Shown here: piece by piece, positions 1-9,103 of the stretch
Layout of the letters: every line of letters begins with the position of its first letter
Position numbering within the stretch: position 1 is the first letter of the stretch
Assembly: GCF_044336245.1 (NCBI RefSeq)
Contig: NZ_CP172346.1
Coordinates: forward strand, 1,612,001 to 1,676,000
Source: Schlesneria sphaerica
GTDB taxonomy: Bacteria > Planctomycetota > Planctomycetia > Planctomycetales > Planctomycetaceae
Direction: 5' to 3'
Length of the DNA: 64,000 nt
Position numbers and translations under genes: made by a program
The notes under the pieces: model-generated
Databases searched by the model: none
The model's input: only the letters and a program-made list of their open reading frames with translations
What the model was told of the DNA's origin: nothing

Positions 1-339
1 CGAGCACATCACCTCACCAAACGTGGCTGACGCAGAGGGTTCGTCAAGATCTTGAAAGACGATCACAGGGGGACCGGGTAATGTGGCAAAGGCGTCCAGT
101 TGAGCACCGATGCTTCCGTAGGCATCACCCCCGCGCGGGGGTGCCATACTGCGGAAGGTGGACGTCAACGCGTATCCCACCATCGGAGGGAAGCTCGGGA
201 AACAGGCCTTGATCGACGAATTCATGTAACCCGTATTTCGTGGTCGCAGGTTCCATAACTCGACGGCGTTGCAGATTGTCGGTGAATCGAACTTTCGAAG
301 CTCATCCAGCTGTGCTGCTGTCAATCCCTGGGCGGACAT
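1..339 (-). CDS. RraA-family protein, 3' end cut by window edge
   Basis: This is the N-terminal 113 codons of a gene running off the left edge. The ATG at 339-337 is preceded by a GGGG-type ribosome site. The protein opens MSAQGLTAAQLDELRKFDSP and later contains VIVFQDLDEPSASATFGEVM. That arrangement (an N-terminal helix with 'DSPTICNAVELW', then a 'QDLD...ATFGE' strand-loop) matches the RraA / 4-hydroxy-4-methyl-2-oxoglutarate aldolase-like fold, often labelled dimethylmenaquinone methyltransferase-like. Members are aldolases or decarboxylases of keto acids, or regulators of RNase E; which applies here cannot be told because the metal-binding G-x-R-D part lies outside the window. The family call is fairly secure and the activity is open. 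Confidence 0.7.
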   Translation of the reverse strand, partial: MSAQGLTAAQLDELRKFDSPTICNAVELWNLRPRNTGYMNSSIKACFPSFPPMVGYALTSTFRSMAPPRGGDAYGSIGAQLDAFATLPGPPVIVFQDLDEPSASATFGEVMCS

Positions 340-635
340 CAGGCCCCTTTCCGTGTCTCATGACTGCGATTCGAGGAGATCGTTAACCGTTCGGCCGAAT
401 CCTCCAGTTTGGACACGGCCACCGCATGGTAACGCAAACGGGACTGTTTTGAGAGTTTGCGCCGGGCGAATTCTGATCGTCAGGCGGCCCACTGCAGCAC
501 TGACCTGCCGTGCAATTGACGCACGCATCACAATTGCCCGATACTCCAAAAGGCGATGGCCCGACGAGGATGCGAGTCCGACGTGCGTGGTGAACTTGAG
601 AATTTTATGGTGCCCGATCGGCTGAGGAGCGTTGG
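340..635. other. Intergenic region, no gene seen
   Basis: A divergent intergenic stretch between the RraA-like gene (minus) and the WD40/oxidoreductase fusion (plus). Open frames crossing it have no ribosome site and no recognisable domain. It should carry the promoters of both neighbours, but I cannot point to a convincing -35/-10 pair. Confidence 0.4.
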
Positions 636-2753
636 ATGAACGGAGCTATGTTCAGAACCCTGTTAGGACTGGTCTGGTTTTGCACTTCACTGGCACACGC
701 CGCGGCCCGCCCGGACGAGCTGAAGATTCTCAGCGGGACCGATCGTTCCCCGACGAGGGGAGAAGTTAAGGAGACCGCCCGGTTCACCGAGCTTCCCAGT
801 TGGGCGACCAGCGTCGCCTTCTCGGCCGATGATCAGACGCTGGCCATCGGACTCAAGAATCGAGTTCAACTGGTCGACGTCAGCCACAAAACACTCGGCC
901 GGGCACTCGAATTCAAGGCCGGGCAAGTCCGCAGCCTCAGTTTTTCAGCCGATGGAAAGTTCCTCGCCGTCGGCGGTTATCAGTTCGCCGGTCTTGTCGA
1001 CGCCCAGACGGGTGCCTTACTGCATGAACTCAAAGGACATCGTGGCTCAGTCACAGGCGTCGCCTTTTCTCCCGACAGCAAGTTCCTGGCAACGGCCTGC
1101 GAAGATGAAGTCGGACGGATCTGGACACTGACTCCAGAACCAATGTCCAAAGAGCTGCGGGGACATGGATATCCATTAACCGCCATCGCGTGGTCTGCGG
1201 ATGGAACACTTGTCGCCACAGCGGCTGGAGACGAATTACGCCCCACCAAAGCCGGTCAGGTCAAAGTCTGGAACGCCGCCACCGCAGAAGTGAAGCACAC
1301 TTTTGAACTCCACTCGAAAGCAGCAACCGGAGTAGCTTTCTCTCCCGATGGACGCTTTCTACTCTCAAGCAGTGTGGATGAGCACGTCAATGTGTATGAC
1401 TTAACCAGTGGCAAACCTCTCGGTTACTTCGCCGGCCATTCGCGACCGACAAACGCCGTGAGCGTCCATCCGGACGGGGAAACGGCCGTGAGCGTCAGCG
1501 GAGGCCGCGCAGTGGGAAAGAACGAACTGATGATCTGGGAATTCGAAACAGGTGAGCCGCTGGTTGCGCTCGAAGCACATGAAGCGAAAATCACGGCCGT
1601 CGCGGTCTCCCACAATGGAAGTCTGGTTGCCACCGCTGGGCAGGACAAATCCGTCGCGCTGTGGAACACGGCCTTCCTCACCATCGGACTGTCTCAATCT
1701 GTCGCTGCAACGGGGACGACTTCAGCAACAAACCCAGCAGCGTCGACCGACGTCGCCGCCGATCAGGTGGCAGTTCCGATCCAGGCCGCAACTGCCCTGC
1801 AAACGGAAAACGCTCCTGCTGCTCCCAAGACACTGCGAGTCGGGGTAATCGGTCTTGATACATCGCACGCTCCTGCATTTGCCAAAACGTTGAATGCGAG
1901 TAAGCCCGTCGCAGGAGCAGAAGGCTGCCGAGTTGTGGCGGCCTATCCCAAAGGGAGCCCTGACATCAAAACGAGTCTCGAGCGGGTCCCCGAATACACC
2001 GAAGAATTCAAAAAGATGGGGATCGAAATCGTCGATTCCATCGAAGAACTGTTGAAGCGTGTTGATGTCGTGCTGCTGGAAACGAATGACGGACGACCTC
2101 ACTACGAGCAACTTCTTCCCTGTCTGAAAGCAGGCAAGCCGTGCTTCATCGACAAGCCGATCGCGGGCTCACTTGCGGATGCGATCGCGATTTTTGAAGC
2201 GTCGAAGAAGTACAAAGTCCCGGTATTTTCTTCATCCTCACTCCGTTTCGGCAAGAATTCACTCGCTGTGCGGGCAGGATCGATTGGTCAAGTCATGCAC
2301 TGCTTCACAACCAGTCCCGCCTCGCTGGAACCATCTCACCCCGATCTTTTCTGGTACGGAATTCACGGGGTCGAGTCGCTCTTCACCGTGATGGGGAAAG
2401 GATGTGAATCGGTCGTCCGTTCGGTCAACTCCGATGGCAAGATCGAAGTGACCGGAAAATGGAAGGGTGACCGGACCGGGATCTATCGGGAAGGACCCGG
2501 CTACACGGGAACTGCCCAAGGAGAAAAAGGGGAGGCGGCCGTCGGATCGTACGACGGTTATGACCCGCTGGTGATCGCGATTGTCAAATTCTTCCACACG
2601 GGGGAAGCACCTGTTTCGCCCGAAGAAACGCTGGAAATCTATGCGTTCATGGAAGCCGCCGATGAGAGCAAGCGGCAAAATGGCAAACCCGTCACCCTGG
2701 AAAGCGTGATGGAAAAGGCGCGTCAGGAAGCGGCCAAAAAGCTGGCGCAATGA
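636..2753 (+). CDS. Secreted WD40 propeller fused to Gfo/Idh/MocA-type oxidoreductase
   Basis: The start at 636 has GAGGAG seven bases upstream. Residues 1-23 form a signal peptide (FRTLLGLVWFCTSLAHAAA). Residues 45-350 contain seven WD40-like blades, each with a 'VAFSPDG-FL-T' strand and a 'V-VWN' or similar end. A low-complexity Ala/Thr/Pro linker (about 355-395) leads to a Rossmann start LRVGVIGLDTSHAPAF near residue 401 and 'FIDKPIAGS' near 505, the position of the EKP motif in Gfo/Idh/MocA dehydrogenases. Both halves are well-known families; the joined architecture is unusual. The export signal suggests a periplasmic protein, where NAD(P) supply is uncertain, so the oxidoreductase half may bind a sugar or cofactor rather than turn over freely. 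The substrate is unknown. Confidence 0.8.
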   Translation: MNGAMFRTLLGLVWFCTSLAHAAARPDELKILSGTDRSPTRGEVKETARFTELPSWATSVAFSADDQTLAIGLKNRVQLVDVSHKTLGRALEFKAGQVRSLSFSADGKFLAVGGYQFAGLVDAQTGALLHELKGHRGSVTGVAFSPDSKFLATACEDEVGRIWTLTPEPMSKELRGHGYPLTAIAWSADGTLVATAAGDELRPTKAGQVKVWNAATAEVKHTFELHSKAATGVAFSPDGRFLLSSSVDEHVNVYDLTSGKPLGYFAGHSRPTNAVSVHPDGETAVSVSGGRAVGKNELMIWEFETGEPLVALEAHEAKITAVAVSHNGSLVATAGQDKSVALWNTAFLTIGLSQSVAATGTTSATNPAASTDVAADQVAVPIQAATALQTENAPAAPKTLRVGVIGLDTSHAPAFAKTLNASKPVAGAEGCRVVAAYPKGSPDIKTSLERVPEYTEEFKKMGIEIVDSIEELLKRVDVVLLETNDGRPHYEQLLPCLKAGKPCFIDKPIAGSLADAIAIFEASKKYKVPVFSSSSLRFGKNSLAVRAGSIGQVMHCFTTSPASLEPSHPDLFWYGIHGVESLFTVMGKGCESVVRSVNSDGKIEVTGKWKGDRTGIYREGPGYTGTAQGEKGEAAVGSYDGYDPLVIAIVKFFHTGEAPVSPEETLEIYAFMEAADESKRQNGKPVTLESVMEKARQEAAKKLAQ

Positions 2754-2803
2754 ATCGACGATCGGACCGTTTTGGAATGTCTTGACTTCCGACCGACTGG
2801 AGT

Positions 2804-2830
2804 TTGCCGCCCCCTGTCTGGGGGCGGCAA
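2804..2830 (+). promoter_or_regulatory. Perfect 11-bp hairpin ahead of bioA
   Basis: TTGCCGCCCCC (2804-2814) pairs exactly with GGGGGCGGCAA (2820-2830) over a 5-nt loop. It lies 51 bases after the stop of the preceding gene and 26 bases before the chosen bioA ATG. There is no following T-run, so it is a poor intrinsic terminator. It could be a partial terminator, an mRNA-stabilising hairpin or a translation-control element. Its presence argues against the upstream TTG at 2782 as the bioA start. Confidence 0.5.
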
Positions 2831-2856
2831 CAACGTACCACTTCATTTGCCAGGAA

Positions 2857-4212
2857 ATGACCTTGGATTCCAATCAGTTACGCATCGCCGACAACCAGTA
2901 TGTCTGGCATCCCTTCACACAGATGTCGTCCTATCGGGACGAACAGGCACCGATCATTGTCGAGGCAGAAGGATTCTACTTAACCGACACAGAGGATCGC
3001 CGCTATCTCGACGGGCACTCGTCTTTGTGGTGTAACATTCACGGTCATCGCGTCGAGGCGATCGACCGGGCGATCCGCGTCCAACTCGACCGGGTCGCAC
3101 ATTCCACGCTCCTGGGTCTGGCGAATGTCCCGTCGATTGAACTGGCGGCGGAACTCGTCAGCCGCACCCCCGAAGGTCTCAGCAAAGTCTTCTTTTCTGA
3201 TTGCGGCGCGGCGGGCGTCGAAGTCGCTTTGAAACTGGCCTATCAGTACTTCCAGCAGCGTCCGAACAAACCACAGGTGCGAGATAAATTCGTCTATTTC
3301 GATGGGGCTTACCATGGCGACACCATCGGGACGATGAGCCTGGGATCAATCGATCGATTCAAGAATCTCTTCAGCCCACTCCTCTTCCCAGCCATCTGGT
3401 CAAGCGTCCCAATTGCTACGCCGACGCAGCCCCAGCAGGAGCGGCAGCAACTGGAGCACTGGTCGATCGAGCTGGAACGGCTGCTCTCAACACATGCTGG
3501 CGAAATTGCGGGGGTGGTGATTGAACCACTCGTGCAAGCGGCTGCCGGGATCAGAGTGCAAGCCGAAGGCTTCCTCAGCAAAGTCCGGGAACTGACCTAC
3601 AAGTATGATACGCTACTGATTGCCGATGAAATCGCGGTCGGGTTCGGCCGTACGGGAACTCTGTTTGCCTGTGAGCAGGAATCGGTGTCGCCGGATCTCC
3701 TGATTCTTTCAAAAGGATTGACCGGAGGCTACCTGCCACTCGCTGCGACGCTGGTCACCGACGAGTTGTACGACGCGTTTCTGGGGGATCCCTGGGCGGG
3801 CAAAACGTTCTACCACGGCCATACCTATACCGGGAATCCCCTCGCCTGTGCCGCAGCGCTCGCCTCGCTTCGCCTGATTGATGAGCACAAGGTCTTACCG
3901 AATGCATTCCGACTGGAACGGATCCTTCAAGAGCAACTTGCTCCGCTGGAAGAGCTGCCGCAGGTCAAAGAAGTTCGCGTGAAAGGGACCATGGTCGGAA
4001 TCGAGCTGGCCAACGGAGAACAGCCCTTCGTTCCCAGTCAGCGTGTGGGACATCGTGTCACGCTGGCTTGTCGACGCCGGGGTGTCATCCTCCGAAATAT
4101 CGCCGATATCATCGTCCTGATGCCAGCCCCTGCAATGCCCGCAGAACTGGTCATTGAAATTTGTCAGGCCGTCCGGGAATCGATCGCTGAAGTCATTGCT
4201 GAAGGTGTCTGA
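2857..4212 (+). CDS. bioA: Adenosylmethionine-8-amino-7-oxononanoate aminotransferase
   Basis: PLP-dependent class-III aminotransferase that converts KAPA to DAPA with S-adenosylmethionine in biotin synthesis. It begins MTLDSNQLRIADNQYVWHPF; 'HPFTQM' is the characteristic BioA N-terminal motif. Other landmarks are 'DGHSSLWCNIHGH', 'FFSDCGAAGVEVALK', the cofactor aspartate in 'LLIADEIAVGFGRTG' and the Schiff-base lysine in 'LILSKGLTGGYLPLA' near residue 285. At about 451 residues it has normal family length. An upstream TTG at 2782 would add 25 unlikely residues across a strong hairpin, so the ATG at 2857 is preferred; its AGGA is unusually close to the start. No other bio genes lie nearby, and a strong terminator follows. 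Confidence 0.9.
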   Translation: MTLDSNQLRIADNQYVWHPFTQMSSYRDEQAPIIVEAEGFYLTDTEDRRYLDGHSSLWCNIHGHRVEAIDRAIRVQLDRVAHSTLLGLANVPSIELAAELVSRTPEGLSKVFFSDCGAAGVEVALKLAYQYFQQRPNKPQVRDKFVYFDGAYHGDTIGTMSLGSIDRFKNLFSPLLFPAIWSSVPIATPTQPQQERQQLEHWSIELERLLSTHAGEIAGVVIEPLVQAAAGIRVQAEGFLSKVRELTYKYDTLLIADEIAVGFGRTGTLFACEQESVSPDLLILSKGLTGGYLPLAATLVTDELYDAFLGDPWAGKTFYHGHTYTGNPLACAAALASLRLIDEHKVLPNAFRLERILQEQLAPLEELPQVKEVRVKGTMVGIELANGEQPFVPSQRVGHRVTLACRRRGVILRNIADIIVLMPAPAMPAELVIEICQAVRESIAEVIAEGV

Positions 4213-4247
4213 CCGGCATCGTCTGATCTTCACCAGACTACACAAGA

Positions 4248-4280
4248 ACGGGGAGCGAACTTACGATCGCTCCCCGTTTC
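4248..4280 (+). terminator. Intrinsic terminator of bioA
   Basis: ACGGGGAGCGA (4248-4258) and TCGCTCCCCGT (4267-4277) form a perfect 11-bp stem with an 8-nt loop, followed by TTTCT. It lies 35 bases after the bioA stop, between bioA and the convergent metY-type gene. Confidence 0.8.
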
Positions 4281-4353
4281 TATTTGCGGTTCCTCCACCC
4301 GTTACAGGTGGATCACCCCTGGATTCGCTCGCGGATATTTCAGCGAGCCGTTC

Positions 4354-5652
4354 TTACACCCCTTCCAGTGCCTGCTTGAGGTCGGCAATGATGTCCTGGA
4401 CATCTTCCGTTCCGACCGACAGTCGCAGGAAGTCAGGTGTCACCCCGGACGCCAGTTGCTCTTCGAGCGTCAGTTGCTGGTGCGTCGTGCTGTGAGGATG
4501 AATGATCAGCGACTTGCTGTCACCGACGTTAGCCAGATGGCTGAACAACTTCACGCGGTTGATGACCTTGATGCCATTCTCTTTCTGCTGAGTCGGCGTG
4601 GCCCCCTTGATTCCAAATCCCAGGATCGCTCCGCAGCCGTTGGGGAGGTACTTCTTCCCCAGTGAATAGGAAGGATGATCTTCCAGTCCCGTATAGTTCA
4701 CCCAGCTCACCTTGGGATGAGACTGCAGGAACTGAGCAACAGCGAGGGCATTTTCACTGTGACGAGGCATTCTCAGGTGCAGCGTTTCCAGTCCCTGAAG
4801 CAACTGGAACGCATTGAAGGGACTCATCGCCGGACCGAGGTCCCGCAAGAGCTGCGTCCGGGTCTTGATGAGGTAGGCCAGGTTCATCGGACCGAACGTC
4901 TCGAAGAATTTCATGCCGTGATAGCTGGGGTCCGGTTCGGTCATCTCCGGGAACTTCCCGTTCCCCCAGGGGAATCCCCCCTTCTCGATGATGATTCCGC
5001 CAATCGAGGTCCCATGTCCTCCGATGAATTTCGTACAGGAATGAACGACGACGTCGGCACCCCATTTGAACGGCTGGCACAGGATCGGAGAGGCCAGCGT
5101 GTTATCAACGATCAAAGGAATTCCGGCATCGTGAGCGATCTTGGAAATCGCTTCGAAATCAGGTACGTCAACGCGAGGATTACCGATCGTTTCGAGATAC
5201 ACGCAGCGCGTCTTGTCGTCGATCGCCTTGCGGAAATTCTCGGGATCAGACTGCTGGACGAACTTCGTCTTGATGCCAAACTTCGGGAACGTGTAATGGA
5301 ACAGGTTGTACGTTCCACCGTAGAGACTGGTCGCCGAGACGATGTTCTGTCCGGCCTGCGTGATGTTCAGGATCGCGAGCGATTCGGCGGCCTGTCCGGA
5401 AGCAACGGCAAGTCCACCGGCCCCTCCTTCCAGAGCAGCGAGACGCTTCTCGAGAACATCGCAAGTCGGATTCATGATCCGGGTGTAGATGTTTCCGAAG
5501 GCCTGCAGGGCGAACAAACTGGCGGCGTGATCAGTGTCATTGAACGTGTATGACGTTGTCTGATAGATGGGGACAGCGCGCGAATTCGTGGCCGGATCGG
5601 GCACCTGGCCGGCATGAATGCATTGCGTGGCGGGTTGAAAATTGTCTGTCAT
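4354..5652 (-). CDS. metY: O-acetylhomoserine sulfhydrylase (aminocarboxypropyltransferase)
   Basis: A PLP enzyme of the Cys/Met gamma-lyase family that makes homocysteine or methionine from O-acetylhomoserine and sulfide or methanethiol. The start is MTDNFQPATQCIHAG; a GAAAG site lies just upstream, and residues further upstream are not family-like. The PLP lysine is in 'VVHSCTKFIGGHGTSIGG' near residue 208. 'QTTSYTFNDTDHAA', 'YTRIMNPT' and the C-terminal 'LFSHLANVGDSKSLIIHP...TTHQQL' are MetY signatures that separate it from cystathionine synthases and lyases. The length of 432 residues is typical of MetY. It is convergent with bioA and transcribed alone. Confidence 0.9.
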   Translation of the reverse strand: MTDNFQPATQCIHAGQVPDPATNSRAVPIYQTTSYTFNDTDHAASLFALQAFGNIYTRIMNPTCDVLEKRLAALEGGAGGLAVASGQAAESLAILNITQAGQNIVSATSLYGGTYNLFHYTFPKFGIKTKFVQQSDPENFRKAIDDKTRCVYLETIGNPRVDVPDFEAISKIAHDAGIPLIVDNTLASPILCQPFKWGADVVVHSCTKFIGGHGTSIGGIIIEKGGFPWGNGKFPEMTEPDPSYHGMKFFETFGPMNLAYLIKTRTQLLRDLGPAMSPFNAFQLLQGLETLHLRMPRHSENALAVAQFLQSHPKVSWVNYTGLEDHPSYSLGKKYLPNGCGAILGFGIKGATPTQQKENGIKVINRVKLFSHLANVGDSKSLIIHPHSTTHQQLTLEEQLASGVTPDFLRLSVGTEDVQDIIADLKQALEGV

Positions 5653-6080
5653 ATCTGTCTTTCCAACTGAAAAAGAGAAGTCCTTTCGGGAGCCGCAGGA
5701 AATGTGCAGAATCCTAGAAGTCCCGGGAACGATTCGCAATCATTGAACGATCTGCCGCGGATTCGCCAAAATGCAAAACAAATCAGGGACGAAGTGGCAT
5801 CCCGCAGACTTGCTGCGGCCCTGCGGGGACTTGATCCTCAAGGCAATCTGGGGCAAGGGTTTCAATCAAATCAGGCGTGCGGTCAGGTCCGCCAGCAGCT
5901 ACTCTGTAAGACAGGACTGTCCTCAACGGTCCGAATCCTCTCCTTGAATCCCGTGGTTGAACGTACTCGGGGTCCCTGGATCCGGAAGAGAAAAAACGCT
6001 GCGGTCGAGGTCATGATGTCAGCCCCCTGCCCCCTGATCACGGCCTGCTCAATTAGCCCCGTGAATTTCGACAGATCGTG
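5653..6080. other. Intergenic region, no gene or known riboswitch recognised
   Basis: A 428-bp divergent region between metY (minus) and the copper monooxygenase gene (plus). I looked for SAM-I, SAM-II and SAH riboswitch consensus on the minus strand because of metY and found no convincing match. Short C-rich and G-rich clusters occur without a clear stem plan. Confidence 0.4.
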
Positions 6081-8027
6081 ATGAACACATCGAACCCATT
6101 ACTTCTGACGCACTTCGCCGGGCGGGCAACCGTTTTCCTGCTATTCGCAGCGATAGCGGCAAGCGTGCCCGGTGGCCAGACACCGTCATCGGCGACACCG
6201 TCATCGGAAGAAGTGAAACCCACGACGACGCTTCCTGCGGATCTGCGCGCCCACGATGTCGAGGGACACCAGCATCAATTGCTAGGTTCGGCCGAACTCA
6301 AAGGGATTGGTCTCGTTTTTCTGACCCACGATACCGCGTCGAATCACGAGCTTCTGCAGCGTCTCAACAAGCTGGCGACTGTGTATCGAAAGCAAAACGT
6401 CACACTCTACGGCGTCTACTTAGCGCCCAACGCGACTCGCAAGCACGCTCGTGACGAGTTTCTCAAATTCCGTCCCAAGTTTCCGGTCCTGTTTGATGCC
6501 CGCCAATCGCTACGGAAACTGACGGGGGCGACCCATTCCCAGCAGGCCTTCGTCTACGATCGGGGCGGGAAGTTGATCTACCGGGGACGTCTGGATGACG
6601 CTGCGACGACCACAGGCAAGAAGAGCTCGTCAAAAAAGAACTATCTGGTCGACGCTCTGCAAGCGGTTGCACACGGAAAACGTCTGGCGGTAACTCAGAC
6701 CGACCCCGCTGGCGAGCCACTGGCCCCGTTGACCGAGGATGAATCCTCGAGCACGATCCTGTTTACTCGGGATGTGGCACCGATCCTGTTTTCGAACTGT
6801 GTCAATTGCCACCGCGAGGGCGAGGTCGCTCCGTTCCCCCTGCTGACGTACGACCAAGTCCGCACCCGCGCCCAGTTGATTGTCGAAGTGGTCAATACAC
6901 GGCTGATGCCGCCGTGGAAGCCCGCCCCCAATTACGGCCACTTTGCTGGCGAACGCCGACTTTCTCAGGAACAGATCGAAACCCTTCAAGCGTGGTACCA
7001 CGCAGAGACGCCCGAAGGGGACGACGATGATCTGCCACCCGTTCCGACGTTTCCCAAGGGCTGGCAGTTGGGTAAGCCTGACATGGTCATTCGTATGCCG
7101 CGCCGATTTGCACTCCCTGCTGACGGCCCGGACCTCTACAAACATTTTGTGATCCCGACGGGATTGCACCAGGACCGACTGATCAGAGCCATCGAAGTCC
7201 ATCCGGGTAACCCCCGCATCGTGCACCACGCTCACATGTTCCTCGACAACAGCGGCCAGGCCAGATTGCTCGACGAGGCCGATCCGACGGAAGGCTATAC
7301 ACGGTTCGGAGGCCATGGCCTGCCCGAAGCCGCATATCTGGGGGGCTGGAATCCTGGGGCCACGCCGCATTTCTTTCCGAAAGGAATGGGCCGGTTGATG
7401 CCCAAAGGAGGCGACGTCGTTTTCCAGATTCACTACCACCCCTCAGGTAAGCCCGAATTTGATCAAACGGAGATTGGCATCTACTTCGCCCCCTCCGATG
7501 CCAGGCAAATGATCACAGATCTGATTGTCGGAAATGTCGATCTGGTGATTCCCGCCGATGAACCCGATGTTCGGTTTAAGGGAGAATATGTGACTCCCGT
7601 CAGCCTGCTGGTGCTGGAGGTTCGACCCCACATGCACCTTCTCGGCAAGAGTTACCTGGTTCGAGCCATTCTTCCCTCCGGCGCTGAAGTCCCTCTCCTC
7701 AAGATCGAAGAATGGGATTTCAACTGGCAAGACTCGTATGTCGTCGACCCGGTTGTCCACCTTCCCGCAGGATCACGTATTCAGATTGAAGTGGCATTTG
7801 ACAATTCGTCGGGTAACCCCGCCAATCCCAATATTCCCCCCCAGACGGTCTACTTCGGCGAGGAATCAACCGACGAGATGTGTAACTGCAATTTGCGAGT
7901 CACCGCGGACACCTACGCCGAATTCCAGAAAATTGTCACCGACAACGGTGCGTACTGGTCGCGCGAGATGCAGAAATATCTCAGCCGCAACAGAACGCCG
8001 GACAGGAAAATCCGCGAATCGCAATGA
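6081..8027 (+). CDS. Thioredoxin-fold / cytochrome c / PHM-like copper type II monooxygenase fusion
   Basis: Exported three-module protein. An N-terminal hydrophobic signal (FLLFAAIAASV) is followed by a peroxiredoxin-like thioredoxin fold at about 45-205 ('LVFLTHDTASNHELLQRL', 'PVLFDARQSLRKLTGA', 'AFVYDRGGKLIYRG') that lacks an obvious CxxC. Next is a c-type heme motif, CVNCH, near 240, with 'LMPPWKP'. The PHM-type domain has every expected copper ligand: 'VHHAHMF' near 382 and 'IHYHP' near 450 for CuH, 'RPHMHLLGK' near 517 and 'DEMCNC' near 600 for CuM. In peptidylglycine alpha-hydroxylating monooxygenase these bind two coppers. The substrate here is unknown. The gene is convergent with a PAL-like propeller. 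ATG 6081 is preferred over the adjoining GTG 6078. Confidence 0.8.
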   Translation: MNTSNPLLLTHFAGRATVFLLFAAIAASVPGGQTPSSATPSSEEVKPTTTLPADLRAHDVEGHQHQLLGSAELKGIGLVFLTHDTASNHELLQRLNKLATVYRKQNVTLYGVYLAPNATRKHARDEFLKFRPKFPVLFDARQSLRKLTGATHSQQAFVYDRGGKLIYRGRLDDAATTTGKKSSSKKNYLVDALQAVAHGKRLAVTQTDPAGEPLAPLTEDESSSTILFTRDVAPILFSNCVNCHREGEVAPFPLLTYDQVRTRAQLIVEVVNTRLMPPWKPAPNYGHFAGERRLSQEQIETLQAWYHAETPEGDDDDLPPVPTFPKGWQLGKPDMVIRMPRRFALPADGPDLYKHFVIPTGLHQDRLIRAIEVHPGNPRIVHHAHMFLDNSGQARLLDEADPTEGYTRFGGHGLPEAAYLGGWNPGATPHFFPKGMGRLMPKGGDVVFQIHYHPSGKPEFDQTEIGIYFAPSDARQMITDLIVGNVDLVIPADEPDVRFKGEYVTPVSLLVLEVRPHMHLLGKSYLVRAILPSGAEVPLLKIEEWDFNWQDSYVVDPVVHLPAGSRIQIEVAFDNSSGNPANPNIPPQTVYFGEESTDEMCNCNLRVTADTYAEFQKIVTDNGAYWSREMQKYLSRNRTPDRKIRESQ

Positions 8028-8161
8028 TCCTCCGAGCGAGTTCGTGAGTCCCTCGCGCCCGTGAGCGGACGAGTTCAATGGACGTGTGCGGAGAATGTTG
8101 AACTTATCGGACCGAGAGACTTCAGTTCACACGACCGGCGGCCCGTTCGCGCTTTGATATG

Positions 8162-9103
8162 TCATTTCTCTGCTGCATTACGATCGAATGTATTGCGAAT
8201 AAACTTCTGCAAACGCTTGCCGTTAATTTCCGCCACGTAAAGATTCCCTGACGCATCGAATGTCAGCATGTGAGGCATCTGGAACTGTCCCGTGCTTTTC
8301 CCTTCGCGACCCCAGCGTCGGACCACTTTCCCCTGGTCGTCCAGCAGCAGCACCTGACAGGCCCGTCCATCGGCAACGAATAATCGACCTTCGGGATCGA
8401 ATGCCATTCCGTACGGTGCGAACCCTTTCCAGGTGGCCAGCCACTGGCCGTCGGTATCAAAAACCTGAATCCGATTGTTCTCTCGGTCCCCGACGAGTAC
8501 GCGCTGTTCTTTGTCGACCACGATCGAATGAGGCAACCGGAACTGGCCCTGGTCTTTTCCCGCCGTTCCCCAGGTCGAGATGAACTCCCCGTTCTGATTA
8601 AACTTCATGACCCGACTGTTGCCGTAACCATCAGAAATGTAGACCACACCCTCGGGACCGAACGCAATATCGGTCGGCTCGTTAAACTGATTGTGGCCCG
8701 TCCCGGCGACTCCTGTTCCCAGGATCAGCAATGGGTTTCCCTGGGAATCGAATTTGTAAACCCGACTTGAACCGACATCCGTGATCCAGACATTGTCGTC
8801 GGAATCGATGCGAAGTCCGTGAGCGATCTTAATCACATCATCGCCCCAACCTCGCAAAAACGTCCCTTCCGCGTCGAAGCAAAGAACAGGTCTCGGTCCG
8901 CGATGGAACAGGAACAGTTCTCCTTTGGAATTGACGGCAACGGCAGAACATTGCGCGACAGGCTGTCCTTTGGGGATCTGGAGAAATTTTCTCTGAGGGA
9001 CGAGTGTAAACGGGAGTTTTCCCGGTTCCTGATCGTCAGCGGCAGCGAATCCTGCAATCCCGATGCAGAACATGAATGCGACGACAATCGGAGGAGCAGT
9101 CAT
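8162..9103 (-). CDS. PAL-like NHL-repeat six-bladed propeller, secreted
   Basis: It begins MTAPPIVVAFMFCIGIAGFAAAD, a signal peptide; a GTG three codons upstream with AGGA at suitable spacing is an alternative start, as is an ATG at 9154. NHL repeats fill the rest. The motifs line up with the catalytic core of peptidyl-alpha-hydroxyglycine alpha-amidating lyase: 'AHGLRID', 'DGYGNSRVMKF' (the active-site Tyr strand), 'LPHSIVVD', 'DRENNRIQVF' and 'MPHMLTFD', giving the three zinc histidines, the Tyr and the Arg. Many bacterial NHL proteins lack this full set, so a real PAL-type lyase is possible. It is convergent with the PHM-like gene 134 bp away. Physiological substrate not known. Confidence 0.75.
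   Translation of the reverse strand: MTAPPIVVAFMFCIGIAGFAAADDQEPGKLPFTLVPQRKFLQIPKGQPVAQCSAVAVNSKGELFLFHRGPRPVLCFDAEGTFLRGWGDDVIKIAHGLRIDSDDNVWITDVGSSRVYKFDSQGNPLLILGTGVAGTGHNQFNEPTDIAFGPEGVVYISDGYGNSRVMKFNQNGEFISTWGTAGKDQGQFRLPHSIVVDKEQRVLVGDRENNRIQVFDTDGQWLATWKGFAPYGMAFDPEGRLFVADGRACQVLLLDDQGKVVRRWGREGKSTGQFQMPHMLTFDASGNLYVAEINGKRLQKFIRNTFDRNAAEK

Noticed and set aside
2782..2856. Longer N-terminus for BioA from TTG 2782
   Set aside because: It crosses a strong GC hairpin and adds 25 residues absent from the family.
4675..5553. A 292-codon plus-strand frame
   Set aside because: Antisense to metY; no ribosome site or motif.
5653..6080. Possible SAM-type riboswitch upstream of metY (GCCTGATTTGATTGAAACCC on the minus strand recalls SAM-II)
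   Set aside because: The needed pseudoknot partner and downstream AAAG-type segment were not found; covariance search would be needed.
6630..7439. A 269-codon minus-strand frame
   Set aside because: Antisense to the copper monooxygenase gene, whose motifs are unmistakable.
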